From assembly GCA_033557465.1 (NCBI GenBank), contig CM066033.1, forward strand, positions 1,243,425,523-1,243,489,522: a stretch of 64,000 bases of DNA, read 5' to 3'. The translations under genes and the position numbers were made by a program. Every line of letters starts with the position of its first letter. Position 1 is the first letter of the stretch. The notes beneath the pieces were generated by a model. The model made no database searches. It was not told the origin of the DNA and was given only the letters and a program-made list of their open reading frames with translations. Shown piece by piece: positions 10,771 through 21,595 of this stretch. Source of the stretch: Ichthyophis bannanicus (lineage: Eukaryota; Chordata; Amphibia; Gymnophiona; Ichthyophiidae).

Positions 10771-11367
10771 GTTGACAAGCATGAATTGTAAGGCATAAAA
10801 ACAGCCATAACCCTAACATTGGATAGAGCACCAAGGAAAGGCAATGAACAGGTGATGGAAGGAAGGAGAGGTGGGAACTGATGGACCTGCCATATCTGTG
10901 GGCACCCTATGTGGCAGCCAGTAAAGTAGACAAACATGTTGGAGGCAGCTGTACTGATGCACAGGGTGGTGCCAATGTGACATGTGGGACATATGGCACA
11001 GCAAAGAAGAATGACTGTGGGACCAGCAACTCCAGTCCTGCTGGCCAAAGGCTATCCCCCAGAGGGGTTGGACCAGTAGGCCACATCTGTACCTGTTACT
11101 AGGGCACTGACAGACCAGCAGTAATGCTGGGAGTAGGTCTGGAAAACCTCAGCTGACACCCACCAAGGTCTGACATTCACCAGTAGAAGGGACAGACAGA
11201 CGGTACCCCACCAGGTGTTCTAGCCATGCACATACTAACTGCAGACAGTCCACTAGCCAGTCCATATTGCATATTCACAGAGAAACTACAGTATGTGCAC
11301 CCAGAGTTGGGATATACAGCACAAACATCCAGCAGGTGCCTCAGTGATTGGACCCCAGAACAGCGAG
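10771..11367. other. Unassigned interior of the Harbinger-like element
   Basis: No domain, repeat or RNA gene recognised. The short frames here have no family-like motifs. Confidence 0.5.
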
Positions 11368-11570
11368 CACACAGATATTTATTTATTTATTTATTTATTA
11401 GACATTTGATATACCGCTTAGGCCAAAAGGCATTAAAGCGGTTTACAATACTATCATTTGAGGAAATAGGAAAGGAACGCCATTATTAGATAGGACAGAA
11501 TAGACGAAGAAACAGGCAAACAGATAAGAAGAGAAGATAAATAGAGACAGCAAGTTACCACGAAGGCAGG
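11368..11570 (-). mobile_element. L2-type LINE 3' tail, minus strand
   Basis: The plus strand starts with a tttattta run then gatataccgcttaggcc and aagcggtttacaa. The reverse complement is therefore a gcggtatatc-type tail followed by (taaa)n, the ending of the L2-like elements seen at 25430, 47830 and 53700. Truncated 3' fragment only. Confidence 0.6.
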
Positions 11571-11617
11571 CATCATGATCCACACCATAATGCATCGCCC
11601 CGGTCCAACGCCTAAGG

Positions 11618-11876
11618 GCGTTTTTTATGCCGCTCAGCATTCCTGGCTTCAAGGAGGAAGGGGGAGCTCCTGCTCTCACCCCCGATGGAACAGCCTCACT
11701 CCCGCTGTGCTGAAAACGGCGGTTTTTATGCCGCTCAGCATTCCTGGCCTCAAGGAGGAAGGGGAGCTCCTGCTCTCACCCCCGATGGAACAGCCTCACT
11801 CCCGCTGTGCTGAAAACAGCGGTTTTTATGCCGCTCAGCATTCCTGGCCTCAAGGAGGAAGGGGGAGCTCCTGCTA
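11618..11876 (+). repeat. ~100-bp tandem repeat, about 2.6 copies
   Basis: The unit containing tatgccgctcagcattcctg, caaggaggaagg and gagctcctgctctcaccccc recurs at about 11626, 11727 and 11827. Copies differ by a few bases (for example gggggag versus ggggag). The translated repeat is a by-product. Confidence 0.88.
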
Positions 11877-11879
11877 GAA

Positions 11880-12590
11880 ACAAATATTCACTAGAAACAA
11901 ATGTTATATAGCACTATGTGGGAACATAGCCGTGCCATGGTCACTGCTTGGTCAGAGTGAGAGTGTCCTCCCAGCATGACATGCTGTGGCCACCCTATCC
12001 ATGCAGGTGGTGGTCGGGCACTACGATGTCCCAGCCATTGCCCTACCCCCAATACAGATGCATTCTGCCCAATCTGCCTTGTCCGGGCCATACCAAGAAT
12101 ACCTTGCTCCTCAGTATGCACATTTGCAGGCTAACGCTGGAAACAGTGTATGCATTGTGGGCCCAGTGAGGAGTAGGAAGCCACAAAACAATGGATAGAC
12201 ATACACATACACCCACTCCTATTGCAGCATTGTGTAAAGATAGAGATGGTTGGCAACCCTGCCCACCATACTGGTCCCGATCACAGTGCAGGCATTGCTA
12301 AGGTGTGCAGGAGCTGGTAGTAGTGCTCTGGTGATAACTGCTGCTCTGTGTGCCAGAGCCAAAAGTCTGACTCTCCATGAAGCTTTGGAGAGTGGAGCCT
12401 GTGTGAGTGGCCAATGCTTTGGGGATTGCACATGTTGGTGTTGTATCTGCAATGTAGGGTAAAATGTAGGGACATACTCTGCAAGATCCACAGCTGGGAC
12501 CTCAACCTATGACCCTCTGCTCCAAGACATACTGGCTATTTGTACTGCATCACACTGTTACCACAGAAGCACAGCAGTCCCTGGGGCTAC
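11880..12590. other. Unassigned interior of the Harbinger-like element
   Basis: No recognisable gene, RNA or repeat. Open frames are short and occur on both strands without domain motifs. Confidence 0.5.
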
Positions 12591-12591
12591 C

Positions 12592-12900
12592 TTATTTATT
12601 TATTTATTTTATTTTATTTACATTCTCTTATACACTGTGCTATTCTGCATCAGTGTGGTTTACATTGAACAAACTGAAATTACATTGAACAGGGCATTAT
12701 AACTTGGAGATAACTATTTTACAGGGAACATGGGCTATGGAGGGTTAAGTGGCTTGCCCAAGACCACAAGGAGCACCTGTGTGACTAGAAACCCCAGTCC
12801 TTCCGGCCCAAGGTTGCTGTCCTCTAGTGGGATTTGAACCACCGACCTTCCGGCCTGAAGTACCTTGCCCCAACCACTAGGCCACTCCTCCTTTTCTTTC
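12592..12900 (-). mobile_element. tRNA-derived SINE with L2-like tail, copy 2
   Basis: On the minus strand the head (12900 down to ~12825) contains A-box TGGCCTAGTGG and B-box GGTTCAAATCC with tRNA-like spacing. The far end reads aaaccacactgatgcagaat then agcacagtgtataagaga and an (aaat)n tail, nearly the same as the L2 3' end at 47825-47897. This is the standard arrangement of a SINE that borrows a partner LINE's reverse transcriptase. Confidence 0.75.
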
Positions 12901-13239
12901 CATCAAACAGACCTTATCTTTTGCACTGCACAGCACACAATGGAGCAGGGCATGGCCTTGGTCCACTACAGGCGGATGCCACTGCCCCCTCTGCCACCAA
13001 ACCCCCCCCCCCCGCCATGCTAACATGCCCATATGCTGTCGGTGCTGGTAGTGCGCAGTCCCAGGCCATCCAATGTGCAGAGAGGCTGGTGCCTAGGGTG
13101 CGGGGTCTGGGGTAGAGAGGCATACATGGACATCCACACATCCCCCCCCCCCATCACCGCCTGCCAATCTTATGTCCCTTCCACATGGGGGAGAGACGGC
13201 TGGGGTGTCAGGTTGGTGATCTCGCTACTATTAGCTAGG

Positions 13240-13655
13240 GCGAACCTGGTAAACGTAGATAGATTGTGTTATGCCAGTAGACTGTGAACAGGCTATGGCA
13301 TGCAATGCGGGTACAGTGTACCCAGTTTGGACTACTGTGTGTATACATGTTTCAGACAACGTGTGGTCACACCCTGCACTGCCTTACCAGGGGCTCTAGT
13401 AAAGAGTGTTCATTTAGCTGGGTTTATGAACAGTTTGGGATGTATCCTGGGGAAGGTCCATAGACCCTTGTTAGAGTGGTCCCCAGATGTGCGCCGCTTG
13501 CCCCATTACAGGCATTGTGGTTCCTGTGTGATGTTTGGGGTACCTTCTGGGTACGTACCCCCTGGATGGGACACTGTTGTACACAGACTACTGGGCATGT
13601 TTGACCTTGGTCAGATGCTGTCTTGCTGATTTCCAGTTTCTGTGTTCCTATGCGC
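13240..13655 (+). pseudogene. Highly diverged CR1 3' end
   Basis: ctggtaaacgtagatagatt at about 13247 matches the ORF2 C-terminal region of the CR1 at 8746. Further on, ggcattgtggttcctgtgtg, ttggggtacc and ctgggcatgtttgaccttgg align with the CR1 3' UTR (compare 9012-9110). Divergence is much greater than in the other copies, so this insertion is older. Confidence 0.58.
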
Positions 13656-14051
13656 CACCTAGGCAACAGCCTAGTCCACCCTGTGCCCCAGCTGCTCCCA
13701 CTGCATGTCCCACCTGCAGCTCCCTTTGCCTCATTTGCACCATCACGCCCTTTCATACTTGGGTACTATGCTGTTGTTGCAAATGGAGCACTACTACCAC
13801 TTTTCTTGGGCTTCTTGTTTGTGCTGTGCATTGCTGATACTGAAATGGTCTCTCTGTCCTGCAAAAGTGCATTTACCGACAGGTTTTCACTGGCGGTAAA
13901 GTCCTGGCATTATTGTTCCAGCATTAGTGTAGCAGGGGCTTCTCCCCGCCCATTGACCCCTTCTCTGCACCTTCTCTCCACCCTCAGGGACATCTACCGC
14001 TGCTGGTAACATTACCGCTCATTAATTACCGCGGTTTAGTAAACATGCCCC

Positions 14052-14698
14052 TTGGTGTTCTTCTTTACATCTAAAGTTAAAACACTTCGAGAAGCAATAG
14101 AACCAAGGTTAAGTCAAGATGCAGACCTAGATTCAGAAATCGTATTTGATGTTCCAAATACTGATGATAATTTTACTGCAGACTCTATTTGGGAGTGTTT
14201 TTTACTAATTTCTGAAAAACAAAAGTTCAAACACTACTGTCCAAATTCACAAAGGATTACCATCACCTAACTCCATGTCCAGGGGTGCTCTTGAAGGAAG
14301 CCCCCACTGAGGTAATATGTTTGATTGTTTAGTCAGAGCCCTGGCAACAGGCAGCTACGGTAGCTCCCCATCACAATTTAGAGACATTGTACTGCTCCCC
14401 GCCCTGCTCAAACCTAAATGCAAAGAGGTGAATTTATGTTCAAGTGACAGGTTAATTACCAGACTTCTAGTCATAAGGAAACTACTCAAAGCATTAGCGG
14501 CAGGTCAGTTACAGCAGTATCTTGATGGATATTACATTTTTACATACAACCCAGTCAATTTTTTTTTCCTAAACTGCATGAGCTATATTTAATTTTAGGC
14601 AAGGAAAGTCAGGTTATAGTGATGCAACTCGACCTATCGGCAGCATTCAACCTTCTCGACCATGACTTGTTGTTACCTAAGCTGAATAGCATAGGGAT
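14052..14698 (+). pseudogene. L2-like LINE ORF2, linker plus RT fingers (fragment 2)
   Basis: Continues fragment 1 after the Harbinger-like insert. VFFTSKVKTLREAIEPRL lies near 14050. A degraded RT block reads KLLKALAAGQLQQYLDGY near 14490-14530, and MMQLDLSAAFNLLDHDLLL near 14619 is RT motif A of L2-type LINEs (usually LDLSAAFDTVDHDIL). The frame ends at KLNSIGISD where the hAT inserted. Many frameshifts. Confidence 0.72.
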
Positions 14699-14706
14699 CT
14701 CAGACG
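14699..14706. repeat. hAT target-site duplication, left copy
   Basis: ctcagacg, repeated exactly at 17830-17837. Eight-base duplications are diagnostic of the hAT superfamily. Confidence 0.88.
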
Positions 14707-14852
14707 CAGGGCCGGCCCGTCCATTGAGCAAGAATGTTTTTTGCACAGGGCCCCGCGTTTCAGGGGGCCCCGCGCAAAGAACATTCTTGCTTTCCTCAAA
14801 ATTACATTAAAAAAAACTGGCTCTCTGGCTGCTGCCGCTGCCGCCGCGGCAG

Positions 14853-15134
14853 AATGCAGTGTCCCGCGGGACCCCCTCTGCGCCGGCTGAGCCCTCTGCC
14901 CGGCTTTCAGATTCGCGAAAGGAGAGCGTCTCTCCCTCGCATCTCTGTTAAGCCCACAGGGGCTAATGGGAAATTTCCCATCAGCCCCTTTAGACGCGAG
15001 GGGTTGATGGGAAATTTCCCATTAGCCCCTGCGGGCTTAACAGAGACGCAAGGGAGAGACACTCTCCCTTCGCGAATCTGAAAGCCGGGCAGAGGGCTCA
15101 GCCAGCGCAGAGGGGGCCCCGCGGGACACTGAAT
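14853..15134. repeat. Long near-perfect inverted repeat (hairpin) inside the hAT
   Basis: The left arm, from cagtgtcccgcggg through cccatcagcccct, pairs with the right arm, from aggggttgatggg to ccccgcgggacactg. Arms are about 137 nt with few mismatches and a loop of roughly 10 nt near 14989-14998. The sequence gggaaatttccc lies within each arm. Confidence 0.9.
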
Positions 15135-15179
15135 TCGGCCGGGGCGGCAGCTGAAGCAGCCTGAGCGCCTGTTTTTTTT

Positions 15180-16870
15180 TTGGGCCTGCGTTTGGGTGGG
15201 GGGGCTGTTTGGACTGCTACTGGCCTGGGGCGGGGGGGCTGTTAGGACTGCTAATGGGCTGGGGGGCTGTTAGGACTGCTAATGGGCTGGGGCGGGGGGG
15301 CTGTTAGGACTGCTAATGGGCTGGGGAGGGGGCTGTTAGGACTGCTAATGGGCTGGGGGGGCTGGCGGGGGGAGCTGTTAGGACCGCTAATGGGGTGGGG
15401 GGATTAGGACTGCTAATGGGCTGGGGGGGGTTAGGACTGCTAATGGGCTGGGGACTGATGGGGGCTGTCTGGAAATGGGGTGATGGGGGGGTTAGAACTG
15501 CTAATGGGCTATGGGGGGCTGTTAGGACTGCTAATGGGCTGGGGGGTGGGGGGGGTTAGGACTGCTAATGGGCTGGGGGGGGGGGGGGGTTAGGACTGGT
15601 AATGGGCTGGGGGGGTTTGTTAGGACTGGTAATGGGCTGTGGACTGATGGGGGCTGTCAGGAAATGGGGTGATGGGGGGGTTAGAACAGCTAATGGGCTA
15701 TGGGGGGTGTTAGGACTTCTAATGGGGTGGGGGGGCTGTTATGTCTGCTAATGGGCTGGGGGGGTTAGGACTGCTAATGGGCTGTGGACTGATGGGGGCT
15801 GTCGGAAATGGGGTGATGGGGGGGTTAGAACTGCTAATGGGCTATGGGGGGTGGTTAGGACTGCTAATGGGCTAGGGGGGTGGGTTAGGACTGCTAATGG
15901 GCTGGGGGGGGGTGGGGCGGGTTAGGACTGCTAATGGGGTGGGGGTGGGTGGGGGGGGTTAGGACTGCTAATGTGCTGGGGGGTGGGTTAGGACTGCTAA
16001 TGGGCTGGGGGGGCTGTTAGGACTGGTAATGGGCTGTGGACTGATGGGGGCTGTCGGAAATGGGGTGATGGGGGGGGTTAGAACTGCTAATGGGCTATGG
16101 GGGGTGGTTAGGACTCATAATGGGCTATGGGGGGGGCTAGGACAGGAAATGGGCTGATGGGGAGGGGTTAGGACTGGCAATGGGCTGATGGGGTTAAGAC
16201 TGGAAGTGGGCTGATGGGGTGTTAGGACTGGTAATGGGTTATGGGGGGGCTTAAACTGAAAATGGGGTGATGGGGGGGTTAGGACTGGAAGTGGGTTGAT
16301 GGGGGGCTAGGACTGGTAATGGGTTGGGGAGTTGCTATGACTGGAAATGGGCTGAGTGGAAGGGGAGGCTTGAATTGCAAATAGCTGATGGGGAGGGAGC
16401 TTGGAATGGAAATGGGCTGTGAGGGAAGGGAGCTAGGACTGAAAATGGGCTGATGGAGCAGCTAGGATAGGACTGGAAATGGGCTGTTGGGGGGAGCTAA
16501 GATTGGAAATGGGTTGTGGTGGGGGCTTGAATTGAAATGGACTCATGGAGGGGCTAGAACTGAAAGTAGGCTCATGGGGGGGCTTGGACTGGAATTGGAC
16601 TGAGTGGAGGGGAGCTATGATTTGACATGGGCTGATGATGGGGCTAGGAAATGACTAGAAGTGGGCTGATGGGGGGCTAGGATTGGAAATGAGCTGATGA
16701 AGGGACTCAGACTGAAAATGGATGGGGGAGCTAGGACTGGAAATGGGTTGATGGTGGGCTAGGACTGGAAATGGGCTGATGCAGGGACTAGAAGAGAATG
16801 GATGCTGGGTGAGACTGGAACTAGAAGGGAGCTGATGTTGGGGGAGGATTAGAATGGGATGGGGCTGGGA
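15180..16870 (+). repeat. G-rich minisatellite, ~25-35-bp unit
   Basis: Dozens of variable copies of ggttaggactgctaatgggc followed by tggggggg. Toward the right the unit drifts to ctaggactggaaatgggctg atgggg. Run lengths of G vary widely. The same right-hand variant forms the minisatellite at 29205-29700 in the second copy. No spacers of CRISPR type are present. Confidence 0.92.
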
Positions 16871-17829
16871 GAGTAAAATGGAGAGGGGAAAAATATTTTG
16901 TGTGGGAGGGATGAAAAATCTACAATTGGCCTGGTATTGGGAGAGTAAGTGGGGATTGAGGATGGAGGGGTAAAATTTGTGTGGATGAAATAGGAATGAG
17001 GAAAGAGCAAAAGGAGAAAGATTAGTATGTTAAAGCAGATGTAGAGAGAGAGAATGGAAAAAAAAACTAGAAGAGAGAAGAAAGAACAAATGGACAGCAG
17101 ACGATGGACAGTTAGCAGAAAACATGAAGAAACCAGAAGAAAGTGGCTGGAGCAATTGCAACTGAAAAAAAATGCACAAAAGGTAGAAATATCTCTTTAT
17201 TTTGAATTTATTAACTGGAATATGAAACCTCTGGGAAATGTGCATCATTAACGTCTGTGCTTTGTTTGGTACAAGAGGAAATTAATTTATAGTTTTATTT
17301 CTACAGTGTTGTACATTCCAAGTTTGGCTTTTGGGGTTCCCAGTTTAATTATTGCCTTCCTGTTTCTAAATTGTGATTCCTTGTTTGGTGATGGTCTATG
17401 TTCTGCATGTGTAACTGAGCTGAGGTATTCTGTTTATGTAATTCCTATTTGACATTGCCACTTGTTCTCTTTCCCCAGTATTCTCTGAAATGTATTGGTT
17501 TAATATTTGCAGTGTTGCCTTTTGATAGTTAGGGTATGGTGCTTTGTGAGTCCTGGTAATGCTGTCAGGATACGGCGGGTTTGCTATGGGTTCTAAATGG
17601 GCAGGGTTTTGTAGTAGTTTCTAATGTGCCTGGCGGTTGGCACTGGATTATAGTAATGTAGAAATCTTTTAGTCTTTCTTTATCCATACACTCATTAAGA
17701 GACATGTTTACTAAAAGTTAGTGTATGGTAACATTATGCAAATATTTATGCAAATAAGGCCACTTATGCAAATGAGGCCCCGCACTGAGTCTCCGCACAT
17801 GGCACCGCACCCACCTTGGGCCGCCCCTG
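16871..17829. other. Right part of hAT copy A
   Basis: Single-copy sequence shared with copy B. It includes a purine-rich stretch (aatggaaaaaaaaactagaa near 17053) and gacatgtttactaaaagtta at 17701. The 65-72-codon frames here have no domain features. Confidence 0.7.
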
Positions 17830-17837
17830 CTCAGACG

Positions 17838-18040
17838 TTGTTATAAAATAACAGAAGCTGCCTAGTGAAGTGGGGTGAAAAGGCATCCAGTACTTGGAAA
17901 TTCCATGGTGGAGTTCCTCAAGGTTCTGCACTCTCCCCCAACTTATTCTGTGTATGCTTATTGAGGTTGTTTGAGGACTTAATAGTTCAAGTTGGTCATA
18001 TGCAGATGATATTTTAGTTATCATACCCATTCAGGATACG
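17838..18040 (+). pseudogene. L2-like LINE ORF2, RT palm (fragment 3)
   Basis: After the hAT the RT resumes with VPQGSALSPNLFCV near 17910 and SYADDILVIIPIQD near 17998, the catalytic YADD motif. Together with the pieces at 9735 and 14052 it reconstructs one old LINE split by two DNA transposons. It fades out by about 18060. Confidence 0.7.
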
Positions 18041-18060
18041 AGTTGCTTAAGATTTGTTTT

Positions 18061-18994
18061 AAAATAGTTGTCAACTGGATAACAGCACACCATTTAATTT
18101 ATTTTATATTGCAGACCTTAGCAATGCTTTCTACTAGTACTATTACTAATCTTTGTATGGTGCTACAAGGCGTACACAAGACACAGTCCCTGTTCATCAC
18201 AGCTTACAGTCTAATCAAGATGGAAATACGTCACAAAACTGGGGACTAGAAAATGGTAAGATACACATAAGTAGTGAACAAGATAGTGAGGAGCATCAGG
18301 ATCCAAAAATAGCCTCAAAGAGGTGCGTTTTAGCCTGGATTTTTACCCTGGTTTCAGTTCCCAATATAGCAGAAAAGATGGAGAATGCTGAAGTCCTCAG
18401 CTTTGGAAGAGAAAGCCAATGGGAAAGGAATAGGAGTTTCTCTATCCCAGAGAAGAAAATTAATAGAAAAGGTGAACTGTACTTTTTAGTCTTTTATACT
18501 CTGCATCCTTATTGAATTGATTTTTGTATTGGCCACTAAAGACTTTTAGTACACTTTATTGGTTCTGAACAAAACATGGACTGGATAGTAATTTGTGGAG
18601 ATGAAGGCAAATGGTAGAGTGAATGATCTTCAGGGCCAGCGGCCTCCCAACCTTACTGATGCCATCCCAGAACCCTGTAAATTCAATTAGTGGTAGATCT
18701 AAGCAAGACATGAAGTATGTGCCTTTGGTCTCCCTGCAGAGTGGTCAATGCCTCATGAGCAGGGGCTGCAATCAGATACAAGCTTGTGAACAGAAGGTAG
18801 ATAAATATGTAGAGAAATTACATTTGTGGATAACAAGGAAAATGTATTAAAGTATTGTAATATTAGATTGGTTCATTTTTCTAAGCTTATTAATGTCTGG
18901 TATAAATAGGGCTGGCCCTAGCATTACCCCCCTTCTCCTAGCCACTGCACCAGCAACAACATTAATCCCCCTTCTCCCAGTCCCAGCATCACTC
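18061..18994. other. Unassigned stretch
   Basis: Contains ctaatctttgtatggtgcta and a following region that resembles generic dispersed repeat sequence. From 18907 there is a C-rich stretch beginning gggctggccctag. No gene is supported; the 120-codon frame at 18153-18515 shows no domain features. Confidence 0.45.
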
Positions 18995-19160
18995 AACATA
19001 CAGGGGTGTCCTACACGGAGTGGTGGGTTCATCCCTAAAACTAAGACATGGGGAGAGGTGGCCTGCACTTAACAGCAGGTGCACTACTTTTGCCATCTTA
19101 CTGGGCAGACTAGATGGACTATACTGGTCTTTATCTGCCGTCATTTACTATGTAACCCTC
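18995..19160 (+). mobile_element. 3' end of a second CR1-like subfamily
   Basis: The segment ends gggcagactagatggactat actggtctttatctgccgtc atttactatg. The same tail appears inverted at 42352-42410. It splits a C-rich repeat that resumes at 19160 (ccctcccttctcccagcc). Confidence 0.6.
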
Positions 19161-19751
19161 CCTTCTCCCAGCCCTAGCATTAGCCCCCCCCCCCTTCTTT
19201 TTTTTTCTAACTCCAGCCTCAGCCCCAGTTACAGCCCCCTTATATCTGGCACAGCAGTGGGAGCTTGTGCCTTTTGCTCTCACTGCTCTCTGCTCCTTCA
19301 GCCGGTACTATGGGAGGATTAACTAACACCAGAACAGGTACTTCCTGTTTCACACGAGGATACAGGAAGTGCCTTTTCTCAGATTTTAAAGCCTCTCAAT
19401 GCTGGTAGCAACCAGATGTCTGTGTCAGAGAGAAGCAGAAGCAGCAGGTCATAGAGGGCATGAACCACAATGCAGCTCTGGAAAGTTTAGTTAAGCGCTG
19501 TGCCATGGTTTCAACACCTTTGCTGCCACTGAAGGCCCTAGAGAGGGGCATCCCCAGACCATGACTTGAAGAAAAAACAGTTATTTGTTCATACTGTGCA
19601 TTCTAAACAGTATCTGGATGTTTCTTTTTAACCCCAGTCCTGGTGCCAACAATTTCTTTTATTGAGATCACAGTTACTAGCTATTGGAGCAATGTTTTCT
19701 GGAAATTGTCCTTGTGCATGTAAGAATTTATCTTTCTAATGCTTACACTTA
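19161..19751. other. Unassigned stretch
   Basis: C-rich tract with a poly-pyrimidine run (19180-19210), then sequence with no recognised gene, RNA or known repeat. Confidence 0.45.
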
Positions 19752-21176
19752 GAAAAGGGCTCCAAGGGTGATCCGGGAAACTACAAACCAGTGAGCCTGA
19801 CGCCAGTACTGGGAAAAATGGTAGAAACCATCATAAAGGACAAAATTACTGAACATGTAGATAGTCATGGCGTAATGGGAGACAGCCAGCATGGCTTTAG
19901 ACCAGGAAGATCTTGTCTTACTAATCTGTTGTTTTTTTGAAGGTGTGAATAAACAGGTAGACAAAGGTGAGTCGGTTGATATAGTGTATCTGGACTTTCA
20001 GAAAGCCTTTGACAAGGTCCCTCATCAGAGACTTTAGGCAAAACAAAAAAGTCATGGGATAGGAGGCAGTGTACTATTGTGGATCGGGAACTGGTTAAAA
20101 GATAGAAAGTAGAGGGTAGGACTAAATGGCCAATTTACCCAATAGAGAAAGGTGAATAGTGGAGTACCACAGGGATCTGTGCTGGGTCCGCTGCTTTTTA
20201 ACATACTCATAAATGACCTGGGAATGGGAATAACGAGTAAGGTCTTCAAATTTGCAGATTTAAAGTTGTTAAAACCCATGAGGATTGTGGAAAATTGCAA
20301 GAGGATCTGGGCATCCAAATGGCAGATGAAATTTAAAGTGCAAAGTTATGCACCTAGGAAAGAACAACCCAAACTATGGTTACATAATGCAAGGTTCCAC
20401 ATTAGGAACCACCACCCAGGAAAAAGATTTAGGCGTCATTGTGGCTAACATGTTAAAACCCTCTGCCCAGTGTGTAACAGTGGCCAAGAGAGCAAATGGA
20501 ATGCTAGGTATCATAAGGAAAGGAATGCAAAATAAAACAAAAGATATTATAATGCCTCTATATCGTTCCATGGTGAGACCGCACCTTGAATATTGTGTGC
20601 AATTCTGGTCGCCGTATCATAAGAAGGATATAGAGTTATTAGAAAAGGTTCAGAGAAGAGCCAGCAAAATGGTAAAGGGGATGGAAGAATACCACTATGA
20701 AGAGAGGCTAAAAAGGTTAGGGCTCTTCAACCTGGAAAAGAGATGTCTGAGGGGAGATATGATAGAAGTCTATAAATTAATGAACGGAGTGGAACGGGCA
20801 AACATAGATCGATTGTTTACATCATCAGAATATAGAAAGACTAGGGGACATGCAATGAAGCTACAGGGTAAACTATTTAAGACTAATAAGAGAAAATATT
20901 TTTTCACTCAACGTGTAATCAAACTCTGGAATTTGTTACTGGAGGATGTAGTAAAAGCTGCTAGTGTAGCTGGGTTTAAAAAAGGTTTGGACAAGTTCCT
21001 GGAGGAAAGGTCCATAAACCATTATTAAAAGGGACCCGGGATATCACTGCTTGACCCAATATAAGCACTGTGGAACCTGTGTCTTTTGGGGAAACTGCTA
21101 GGCACTTGTGACCTAGGTTGGAAACAGGATACTGAGCTTGATGGACCTTGGTCTGACCCAGTATGGCATATCTTAT
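19752..21176 (+). mobile_element. CR1 LINE, 5'-truncated copy
   Basis: Starts inside the RT (GDPGNYKPVSLTPVLGKMVE) and runs to the CR1 tail at 21130-21176. It crosses the site corresponding to 2307/8024 uninterrupted (gatagaaagtagagggtagg at 20101). An internal deletion near 20260-20310 removes the FADD motif: the frame reads [14 protein letters not shown] sequence begins within its tail. Confidence 0.88.
20348..21028 (+). pseudogene. CR1 ORF2 C-terminal fragment
   Basis: A 226-codon frame aligned to the C-terminus of the frame at 8063-8977 ([55 protein letters not shown]). The deletion just upstream puts the preceding RT motif B (20152-20270) in another frame. Non-functional fragment. Confidence 0.82.
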
Positions 21177-21362
21177 GATCTCCAGGAACAAGCAGGAATG
21201 TAGTCTTCACATATGGAATGTAGTCTTCACATATGGGTATCGTCGGTACCGACGGAGCCTGTGCGGGAACGCTCCCCAGCATCCAATTAGAAAGCTTTTG
21301 GGAGCATCCCACAGCGCCTGCGTGCTGCCTTCCTGCCCTTCCCAACTGCCTCTCTCCAGTTC
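21177..21362 (+). repeat. DIRS left terminal inverted repeat
   Basis: Runs from gatctccaggaacaagcagg to actgcctctctccagtt and matches, inverted, 26939-27107. Only this copy has a 20-bp tandem duplication, ggaatgtagtcttcacatat, at 21195-21214 and 21215-21234. Confidence 0.93.
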
Positions 21363-21595
21363 TTCGTTTTCCGCGGAGCCAGCAGGTCGTTTTCCTGTCA
21401 CCGCAGAAATTATCCCATATTTTTCATTCTTTTTTGTGGTAGAGTCTGCCTTCCTTGACGCTATACCGGTACCGCCGGTTCTTTCTTTCTTTCTTAAAAA
21501 AAAAAAACATTGTAATCTTTTATCTGGATTTGCCAGCCTTTTTTCTCTCGGGTGCCACGCGCCATTTTGGGCACTAGGCCCAATTTTTCCTCAAC

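Larger units (their letters stand above)
10229..14051. mobile_element. Harbinger-like terminal-inverted-repeat element, non-autonomous, ~3.8 kb
   Basis: The left end ggggtatgtttactaaacag matches, inverted, the right end ...ctgtt/gcggtttagtaaacatgcccc at 14024-14051. Flanks are TTA on the left (10226-10228) and TTG on the right (14052-14054), a possible 3-bp TSD with one change, as expected for PIF/Harbinger. The disrupted L2-like coding text continues across it. No transposase domain was found; the interior holds a palindromic repeat field, a ~100-bp tandem repeat, an L2 tail, a SINE and a CR1 remnant. It may be a composite that accumulated insertions. Confidence 0.68.
14707..17829. mobile_element. 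Non-autonomous hAT element (family copy A), ~3.1 kb
   Basis: The element begins cagggccggccc and ends gggccgcccctg, short inverted ends typical of hAT, with a perfect 8-bp TSD. It carries a ~137-nt-arm hairpin (14853-15134), a G-rich minisatellite (15180-16870) and a 1 kb A-rich/unique part. A related copy is at 29195-31226. No transposase frame is present, so mobilisation would have needed an enzyme in trans. L2-like RT coding text resumes right after it. Confidence 0.85.

Noticed and set aside
12825..12900. Possible tRNA gene on the minus strand
   Set aside because: A and B boxes are present but the sequence continues into a SINE body with an L2-like tail, and no proper acceptor stem was found.
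14734..15081. 115-codon frame
   Set aside because: It crosses the long hairpin of the hAT; openness reflects GC-rich repeat sequence.
15180..16870. CRISPR-like array
   Set aside because: Units are contiguous G-rich minisatellite repeats without unique spacers, and the genome is a vertebrate's.
18153..18515. 120-codon plus-strand frame as host exon
   Set aside because: No splice context or protein family resemblance; chance length in AT-balanced sequence.
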